Assembly (NCBI RefSeq): GCF_964252635.1
Contig: NZ_CAXUNP010000072.1
Location: forward strand, 1-11,260
Direction: 5' to 3'
Origin: Jatrophihabitans sp964252635
GTDB lineage: Bacteria > Actinomycetota > Actinomycetes > Mycobacteriales > Jatrophihabitantaceae
DNA: 11,260 bases
Part shown: positions 7,157 through 11,260 of the stretch, piece by piece
Numbering within the stretch: the stretch's first letter is position 1
Layout: each line of letters begins with the position of its first letter
The notes under the pieces: model-generated
The model's input: only the letters and a program-made list of their open reading frames with translations
Database searches by the model: none
What the model was told of the DNA's origin: nothing
Program-made: the position numbers and the translations under genes

Positions 7157-8014
7157 TCACGGGCCGACGGGCGTGCGGGCGGCGGGCCGCTCGAGCAGCT
7201 GCGCGTACACGTCCGGGTCGGTCAGGCACATGCCGATCGGGGTCGGCTTGTTCGTCCCGTGGTAGTCCGACGACCCGGTGCCCAGCAGGCCCAGACCTCG
7301 GGCCACGTCACGGGCGTGGGCGCGGTCGTCGGCGTCGTGGTCGGGGTGGTCCACCTCGAGCCCGATCAGGCCCGCCTCGGTCATGGCCGCGATGACTTCG
7401 TCGCCGACGACCGGCCCGCGCCGCCGCGCGAAGGGGTGCGCGAACACGGGGAGCCCGCCGGCCGCCCGCACCAGCGCGAGGGCCTCGAACACGTCGGTGT
7501 CGGGTTTGCGGACGTAGTACGGCTGCCGCGAGGACAGCAGGTCCCGGAACGCCGTCGACACGTCGGGCACGACGCCGCTGTCGACCAGCGCGCGGCCGAT
7601 GTGCGGTCGCCCCACCGAGCCGTCGGCGGCCAGCGTCTCGACCTGCTCCCAGGACACCGGGTAGCCGGCGGCGGCCAGGTTGTCGACCATCTGCCGGCCC
7701 CGGGCGACCCGACCGGCCCGCAGCCGCGTCCATTCGGCCTGCAGGGCGACGTCGTCCGGGTCGAGCAGGTAGGCGAGCAGATGCAGCCCGACCCGCCGGC
7801 CGTCGTCGCCGTGGTGCACACACGAGAACTCGACACCGGGCACGACGGTCAGCCCGTCCGGCCGCGCGGCCAACGCGTCGTCCCACCCGCGGGTGGAATC
7901 GTGGTCGGTGATCGCCACGACGTCGAGGCCGGCCGCCGCGGCGACGCGGACGAGGCCGGCCGGTGAGTCGGTGCCGTCCGAGGCGGTGCTGTGGGTGTGC
8001 AGGTCGATTCGCAT
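7157..8014 (-). CDS. PHP-domain phosphoesterase
   Basis: The protein is 285 residues, and the PHP fold covers nearly all of it. Metal-binding motifs appear in order: HTHSTASDG (His6, His8, Asp13), ITDHDS (Asp37, His38), GVEFS (Glu62), GRPHIGRAL (His138), FAHPF (His193) and GSSDYHG (Asp250, His252). This pattern and length match the YciV/RNase AM and 3',5'-nucleoside bisphosphate phosphatase group, which removes phosphate from pAp or trims 5' ends of RNA with a trinuclear metal site. It lacks the polymerase domains of DnaE/PolX proteins. The ATG at 8014 gives the canonical MRIDLHTHS start. It lies 27 nt after the PH-domain gene and 29 nt before the nuclease gene, in the same direction. The family is firm; the exact substrate is inferred. 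Confidence 0.92.
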   Translation of the reverse strand: MRIDLHTHSTASDGTDSPAGLVRVAAAAGLDVVAITDHDSTRGWDDALAARPDGLTVVPGVEFSCVHHGDDGRRVGLHLLAYLLDPDDVALQAEWTRLRAGRVARGRQMVDNLAAAGYPVSWEQVETLAADGSVGRPHIGRALVDSGVVPDVSTAFRDLLSSRQPYYVRKPDTDVFEALALVRAAGGLPVFAHPFARRRGPVVGDEVIAAMTEAGLIGLEVDHPDHDADDRAHARDVARGLGLLGTGSSDYHGTNKPTPIGMCLTDPDVYAQLLERPAARTPVGP

Positions 8015-8041
8015 GCCGAACTCGACCCTACGGGCACCCGA

Positions 8042-8578
8042 TCAGTAGTCGTCCGGCACCGGCGGCAGCGGCTCGGTGACGTAGTCGGGCGGCAGCTCGT
8101 CCGGGTCCGGGGTGTCGGCCTCGCCGAAGACCGTGTTGCGCATGGCCAGGTAGAACGGGTTGGCCTTGGCGACCCGAAGCAGGTGCCGGGTTCCCGGGTG
8201 CTGACCCGGCGCCTCGAGCTCGATGCTCGCGTAGTCCAGCCACGTGCCGGGCCAGCTCTCCAGGAACTGCGCCCCGGAGATCCGGTCGACGCGCAGCCAG
8301 GCCTCGTGCCGGGTCACGGTGGGGATGCCGTCCATCCGCACGATGCGCTTGCCGGTCAGGTAGATGCGTTCGTTGCGCCAGAGCAGGTAGCGCCACCCCA
8401 TCAGGCCGACGACCATCACCACCAGCGGGACGAGCCAGGGATAGGGCCAGATCAGGCTCAGGACGAGCAGCACGACGAAGGTGAGCAGGGTCCAGCGGTG
8501 GACGCGACGGAAGAGCACGACCCAGTGCTGCCGCGTCGTGGCCCGGACGGGCAGTTCGGAGGCCAGGAACTGCGGCAT
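8042..8578 (-). CDS. PH-domain (bacterial PH) membrane protein
   Basis: The protein is 178 residues. Two hydrophobic segments (about 30-46 and 48-66) form a hairpin in the membrane. A region follows that fits a bacterial PH domain of the YdbS-like type: YLTGKRIVRMDG (73-84), HEAWLRVDRISGAQF (91-105), DYASIELEAPG (115-125) and HLLRVAKANPFY (132-143). The tail (about 152-178) is acidic and proline-rich and probably disordered. No enzymatic residue is visible; a role in membrane-associated assembly or stress is only inferred from the family. It starts 12 nt after a 49-codon gene for another tiny membrane protein and has only a weak ribosome site of its own, suggesting coupled translation. Confidence 0.85.
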   Translation of the reverse strand: MPQFLASELPVRATTRQHWVVLFRRVHRWTLLTFVVLLVLSLIWPYPWLVPLVVMVVGLMGWRYLLWRNERIYLTGKRIVRMDGIPTVTRHEAWLRVDRISGAQFLESWPGTWLDYASIELEAPGQHPGTRHLLRVAKANPFYLAMRNTVFGEADTPDPDELPPDYVTEPLPPVPDDY

Positions 8579-8590
8579 GTCAGGCCGGTC

Positions 8591-8740
8591 TCACAGGTTG
8601 TTGACGAAGTCGCCGAGGCTGTGCGCGATGCTCTTCGTGTGGCCCCATCCCGAATGCACGAGATGGGCGGAGTGGCTCGGGTAGGCCACGACGAAAGCGA
8701 TGACCAGGATGACGACCAGCGCGATGACAACCTTCTGCAC
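8591..8740 (-). CDS. 49-residue single-pass membrane protein (small ORF)
   Basis: A GTG start at 8740 is preceded by a perfect AGGAGG (plus-strand bases 8746-8751) at 5-nt spacing. The frame runs 49 codons to TGA at 8591-8593. The peptide begins MQKVVIALVVILVIAFVVAY, a basic tip followed by a hydrophobic helix (about residues 4-20). A short His/Ser-rich hydrophilic tail follows, ending LGDFVNNL. The stop is 12 nt ahead of the PH-domain membrane protein gene on the same strand. The helix could also be an uncleaved signal sequence. No family was recognised. The strong ribosome site, hydrophobic pattern and tight spacing support a real gene that length cut-offs and the GTG start would hide. A partner or regulator of the PH protein is a guess from position. 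Confidence 0.75.
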   Translation of the reverse strand: MQKVVIALVVILVIAFVVAYPSHSAHLVHSGWGHTKSIAHSLGDFVNNL

Positions 8741-8856
8741 GGCCGCCTCCTCACCGCTCAGGGCGCACCCGGGCGGCGCACCTCGTCACGTTCCTACCGC
8801 ACGCGGCGCCGCACGCCGGGATGCCGCGCCGCGGGGCGAGCGGAGGTGACCTGAGC
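8741..8856. promoter_or_regulatory. Divergent intergenic region with two strong ribosome sites
   Basis: These 116 bases separate the minus-strand run (starting at 8740) from the plus-strand NUDIX gene, so both promoters should lie here or overlap here. AGGAGG for the small membrane protein is at 8746-8751 (minus) and GGAGGTGA for the NUDIX gene is at 8842-8849 (plus). No convincing -35/-10 pair could be picked by eye on either strand. Confidence 0.45.
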
Positions 8857-9297
8857 GTGGTGGAACGGCGGGACGCGACCGCCCCACCGGCCGGCACGGC
8901 ATCCAGGCAACCGTGCGCCGGCGGAGTGGTATTCGACGGTGCCGGACGGCTGCTGCTGGTGCGCCGCGGACAGCCGCCCGAAGAGGGCTCGTGGTCGGTG
9001 CCAGGGGGCCGCTGCCGTCCCGGCGAGACCCCGCAACGCGCCTGCGTGCGCGAGCTGGGCGAGGAGACCGGCCTGCGCGTCGCCGTCGTCCGGCACGCCG
9101 GGCGCGTCGAGCGTGCCGCGCCGGACGGCGGCGTCTACGTCATCGACGACTTCGTGTGCGAGGTGGTGGGCGGGTCGCTGCAGGCCGGGGACGACGCGGC
9201 CGACGTGCGCTGGGTCGACCGCGCGGGCCTCGACGCGGTGCCGCTCGCCCGCGGGTTGTTCGACTGCCTGGGTGAGTGGGGACTGCTGCCGCGCTGA
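8857..9297 (+). CDS. NUDIX hydrolase
   Basis: With the GTG start at 8857 the protein has 146 residues. It contains a perfect Nudix box, GX5EX7REUXEEXGU, at residues 51-73: Gly51, Glu57, Arg65-Glu66, Glu69-Glu70 and Gly72. The box binds Mg2+ and supports hydrolysis of nucleoside diphosphates linked to another group. The short single-domain build, with VLLVRRGQPPEEGSW-like sequence before the box, fits ADP-ribose pyrophosphatase or MutT-like members, but the substrate is not defined. The GTG is preferred because GGAGGTGA lies 7 nt upstream. An ATG at 8821 in the same frame would add 12 residues but has no good ribosome site. The gene is divergent from the small membrane protein and convergent with the MaoC gene. 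Confidence 0.88.
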   Translation: MVERRDATAPPAGTASRQPCAGGVVFDGAGRLLLVRRGQPPEEGSWSVPGGRCRPGETPQRACVRELGEETGLRVAVVRHAGRVERAAPDGGVYVIDDFVCEVVGGSLQAGDDAADVRWVDRAGLDAVPLARGLFDCLGEWGLLPR

Positions 9298-9317
9298 GTC
9301 CTCGACGCGCGCGCGGC
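9288..9317. terminator. Weak inverted repeat between convergent stops
   Basis: GCCGCGC (9288-9294) and GCGCGGC (9311-9317) form a perfect 7-bp stem around a 16-base loop. The repeat spans the NUDIX stop and reaches the MaoC gene stop (9317-9319). There is no T-run. Position between convergent genes suggests termination, but in sequence this rich in GC the match may be chance. Confidence 0.3.
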
Positions 9318-9829
9318 TACTTCTCCCGGCGCACCGGCTCGGGCCGGCCGGGCTGCTCACCGCCGCGCGCGTCGATGTACTCCCGGGTCGGCACCATGAC
9401 CTTGCGCCGGAAGATGCAGACCACGGTGCCGTCCTGGTTGTAGCCGATCGTCTCGACGTACACCACGCCGCGGTCGGACTTCGACTTCGACGGCGTCTTG
9501 TCCAGCACCGTCGTCTCGCCGTAGATGGTGTCGCCGTGGAAGGTCGGGGCGACGTGGCGCAACGACTCGACCTCGAGGTTGGCGATGGCCTTGCCGCTGA
9601 CGTCGGCCACCGACATGCCCAGCAGCAGCGAGTAGACGTAGTTGCCGACCACGACGTTCTTGCCGAAGTCGGTCGTCTTCTCCGCGTAGTTGACGTCGAG
9701 GTGCAGCGGGTGGTGGTTCATGGTGATGAGGCAGAACAGGTGGTCGTCGTACTCGGTGACCGTCTTGCCGGGCCAGTGCTTGTAGACCGCGCCGACCTCG
9801 AACTCCTCGTAGTACCGACCGAACTGCAC
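9317..9829 (-). CDS. MaoC-like hot-dog dehydratase/hydratase
   Basis: The protein is 170 residues, one hot-dog domain. It closely resembles the actinobacterial MaoC group that includes the M. tuberculosis Rv2499c-type protein (from memory). Recognisable stretches are GRYYEEFEVG (4-13), KTVTEYDDHLF (22-32), NHHPLHLDVNYA (38-49), ANLEVESLRHVAPTFHGDT and RRKVMVP. Family members hydrate or dehydrate acyl-CoA thioesters, for example in branched-chain acid catabolism. The classical hydratase motif G-D-x-N-P-x-H is here M-N38-H-H40-P-L-H43: Asp and Asn are replaced and His43 is kept. The GTG start at 9829 has AGGGAG (9836-9841) 6 nt upstream. It lies 82 nt after the SUFU gene and may have its own promoter. 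The family is firm, the substrate unknown. Confidence 0.9.
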   Translation of the reverse strand: MQFGRYYEEFEVGAVYKHWPGKTVTEYDDHLFCLITMNHHPLHLDVNYAEKTTDFGKNVVVGNYVYSLLLGMSVADVSGKAIANLEVESLRHVAPTFHGDTIYGETTVLDKTPSKSKSDRGVVYVETIGYNQDGTVVCIFRRKVMVPTREYIDARGGEQPGRPEPVRREK

Positions 9830-9911
9830 GATGCTCTCCCTCTGCCTGCGACGTCCCGGTGACGACCTGCCGTGAAAGCGGACAGTGTGTCAGCCCGGGG
9901 TGGCCGCCGCG

Positions 9912-10490
9912 TCAGTCGAGGGCCACGGAGTGACGCAGGAGATCCAGCAGGTCGGCGTCGGCCTCGCGCCAGCGCTCGCGCAGCGCCTCGCTGCCGCGCA
10001 CCCGGCACCAACCCAGCTCGTTGGACGTCGCCGGCACGGCCTGCAGGATGGTGACGGTTCCGGCATCCGTCCCGACGTCGTCCAGGGCCGACGGGGTGAT
10101 CACGACGCCGACCTCGGCCGACCCCGCGACGAGCGGTTCGCCGAGTTCGACGCTCATGCCGTCGACGTAGACCACGCCCTCGACGGCCGGGGCGGCCGCG
10201 AGAACGGCGAGCCGCCGCCAGACGTCGGCGTGGTCGTCGCCGGGGTCGCGCACGTGCAGCATCAACTCGGCGCGCGGACCGTCGGCGTTCACGATCTCGG
10301 CCGACGCGCCGGTCATCGGGTGCCGGGACATGCCGAGGGTGACGAAGGCCCGCTCGCCGGGGATGGGCTCGAAGCGCAGCACCTCGATCGGGTCGACGCC
10401 GACGAAGGACACGGACGCCCGCGCCGGACGGTGCCCGAAGTGCTCGACGACGGCGGCCTCGACGGCGGCGAGAACGTCCTGCACCACCAC
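9912..10490 (-). CDS. Suppressor-of-fused (SUFU) domain protein
   Basis: The protein is 192 residues, about the size of bacterial single-domain SUFU proteins. Recognisable parts are RFEPIPGERAFVTLGMS (39-55), the RAELMLHVRDP strand (73-83), GVVITPSALDDVG (128-140) and the C-terminal NELGWCRVRGSEALRERW (157-174) ending LLDLLRH. SUFU is an adaptor in animals. In bacteria SUFU-like proteins have been proposed as immunity partners in polymorphic toxin systems. No toxin is visible in this window, so immunity remains inference. Three adjacent GTG codons (10490, 10487, 10484) could start it, and none has a clear ribosome site. It begins 19 nt after the WXG100 stop, so translation is probably coupled to that gene. 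Confidence 0.8.
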   Translation of the reverse strand: MVVQDVLAAVEAAVVEHFGHRPARASVSFVGVDPIEVLRFEPIPGERAFVTLGMSRHPMTGASAEIVNADGPRAELMLHVRDPGDDHADVWRRLAVLAAAPAVEGVVYVDGMSVELGEPLVAGSAEVGVVITPSALDDVGTDAGTVTILQAVPATSNELGWCRVRGSEALRERWREADADLLDLLRHSVALD

Positions 10491-10509
10491 GACGCTAGCC
10501 GACGGTCCG

Positions 10510-10800
10510 CTACCGGAACGACGCCGCGACCGCCGTCTCGACCTGGGCGTAGGACGCGCCGGCGTGCAGCAGGAGCATGCCGATGCCGTCGAGGGCGTCG
10601 GACAGCCCACGGGCGTGCCGGTCGAAGTCGGCGTACAGCGCGGTGAACTGCCCGGCCGCGGCGCCGGACCAGTCGGCGCCGAACAGCGGCGACAGCTGGG
10701 CGCGCAGCTGCTGGTGCTCGCCCCGCACCTCGGCGGAGGCGCGCTGCGTGCTGTGCCCGAGGGCCTCGAGCTGGGCGGGGGCGACTTTGAGACTGGTCAC
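10510..10800 (-). CDS. WXG100 family (ESAT-6-like) secreted protein
   Basis: The protein is 96 residues, the standard WXG100 size. Two helical halves flank the turn motif W44-S45-G46 (in GADWSGAAAGQF). Near the C-terminus Y84-AQV-E88 fits the YxxxD/E signal used for type VII secretion. Such proteins form four-helix dimers and leave the cell through an ESX-type apparatus driven by an FtsK-like ATPase. The GTG start at 10800 has AGGAG (minus strand, bases 10806-10810) 5 nt upstream. It is followed by the SUFU gene and is divergent from a putative ubiquitin-like/FHA ATPase start, which supports a type VII-like setting. No second WXG100 protein is visible, so it may form homodimers. Confidence 0.88.
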   Translation of the reverse strand: MTSLKVAPAQLEALGHSTQRASAEVRGEHQQLRAQLSPLFGADWSGAAAGQFTALYADFDRHARGLSDALDGIGMLLLHAGASYAQVETAVAASFR

Positions 10801-10979
10801 GGGAACTCCTGCGGACGGGAAGGGTGGACGAGAACGGGCGGTGACGTTAGGGCCGGCCACCGACACCCCGCCGTCCCCGCGGCGCCGCATGTGGATCGCG
10901 GGACGTTCGTCGCCCGCTTGTCCACAGCCGGACGGCGACGCGCGCCCGGGTGTCGGAGCGACGCCCCAGGATCGCTCGC
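10801..10979. promoter_or_regulatory. Divergent promoter region of WXG100 and FHA/ATPase genes
   Basis: These 179 bases separate two divergent starts and must hold or overlap both promoters. An AGGAG ribosome site for the WXG100 gene lies at 10806-10810 (minus), and AGGA at 10968-10971 is 8 nt before the GTG at 10980 (plus). TTGTCCACA (10918-10926) matches the actinobacterial DnaA-box consensus. Its core TCCACA forms an inverted repeat with TGTGGA at 10890-10895. No clear -35/-10 pair was found. Confidence 0.4.
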
Positions 10980-11260
10980 GTGCTCATCGATCTCACCGTG
11001 CGGAACCACCACGACGACCACGACCTGCGCCTGGACGCGCCCGCACCCACGCCGTTCGGTGCCGTACGCACCGCGCTCCTCCGGGCGTGCGGCCTGCCCG
11101 AGGACTGCCGGCTCTATCTGGACGACACCGAGCTCCAGGACGCGATGCTGCTGGCCGAGACGGGGCTGCGCACCGGCGCCGTTCTGCGCACCGCGGCAGT
11201 ACCGGCGGCGTGCGGCCCGGCCTACTCGCTGCGGGTGACGGGCGGGCCGGCGGCCGGGGC
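10980..11260 (+). CDS. N-terminus of ubiquitin-like/FHA-containing (probable FtsK/SpoIIIE-type) protein, partial
   Basis: The frame opens with GTG at 10980 (AGGA 8 nt upstream) and stays open to the window end, giving 93 codons. MLIDLTVRN, then DLRLDAPAPTPFGAVRTALL and RLYLDDTELQDAMLLAETGLRTGAVL, has the spacing of a YukD/ubiquitin-like beta-grasp domain (about residues 1-75). The last residues, YSLRVTGGPAAG, look like the first strand of an FHA domain. Actinobacterial proteins with this N-terminus often continue into FtsK/SpoIIIE ATPase domains that drive type VII-like secretion. The ATPase part is not in the window and is inferred, with support from the divergent WXG100 gene. A stand-alone FHA protein is the alternative. 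Confidence 0.65.
   Translation, partial: MLIDLTVRNHHDDHDLRLDAPAPTPFGAVRTALLRACGLPEDCRLYLDDTELQDAMLLAETGLRTGAVLRTAAVPAACGPAYSLRVTGGPAAG

Noticed and set aside
5193..7265. 690-codon open frame on the plus strand opposite the dehydrogenase and nuclease genes
   Set aside because: It is antisense to two genes with full catalytic motifs, shows no recognisable domain and has Arg/Gly/Val-rich shadow composition typical of high-GC DNA.
9881..9891. Small palindrome GACA-GTG-TGTC upstream of the MaoC gene as an operator
   Set aside because: Only 4-bp arms; expected by chance and without a known regulator match or neighbouring regulator gene.
10918..10926. Replication origin at the DnaA-box-like sequence
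   Set aside because: A single good box without a cluster, AT-rich unwinding region or dnaA/dnaN neighbours does not support an origin.

Overview
The window is very GC-rich, uses GTG starts often, and packs its genes with 4-bp start/stop overlaps. It encodes a WXG100 protein, an FHA/FtsK-type ATPase start and a stand-alone RecB-like nuclease. Together these point to an actinomycete chromosome, most likely of the Pseudonocardiaceae type (lineage inferred from gene content, not proven). No tRNA, rRNA, CRISPR array, insertion sequence or prophage gene was seen, and no gene-free stretch exceeds 300 bases.

Left, plus strand (1-2458): the 3' part of an iron-sulfur oxidoreductase gene (GlcF-like) that appears broken after its first cysteine cluster. 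It is followed by a membrane-anchored PQQ-like beta-propeller protein and an alpha/beta hydrolase, joined by ATGA and GTGA overlaps. A strong hairpin (2475-2502) separates this run from the convergent genes.

Centre, minus strand (2478-8740, read right to left): seven co-directional genes with gaps of 12-61 nt. They are a 49-aa membrane protein found here by hand, a PH-domain membrane protein, a PHP phosphoesterase, a RecB-like Fe-S nuclease, a succinate-semialdehyde-type aldehyde dehydrogenase, a histidine/phenylalanine ammonia-lyase homologue, and a class II aldolase/adducin protein. The last three look like a small catabolic cassette. Two of them have altered active sites: the lyase has Gly-Thr-Gly where the MIO-forming Ala-Ser-Gly should be, and the aldolase homologue has Ala where the catalytic Glu of fuculose aldolase sits.

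Right (8857-11260): a divergent NUDIX hydrolase, a convergent MaoC-type hot-dog protein, and then a SUFU-domain protein downstream of a WXG100 protein. Divergent from these is the start of a protein with an apparent ubiquitin-like domain leading into what looks like an FHA domain, as in actinobacterial FHA/FtsK type VII-like ATPases. This end resembles a small type VII secretion-like locus that continues past the window.

The best candidates for new biology are the lyase with the non-canonical cofactor motif and its cassette, the overlooked 49-aa membrane protein, and the WXG100/SUFU/FHA-ATPase arrangement.
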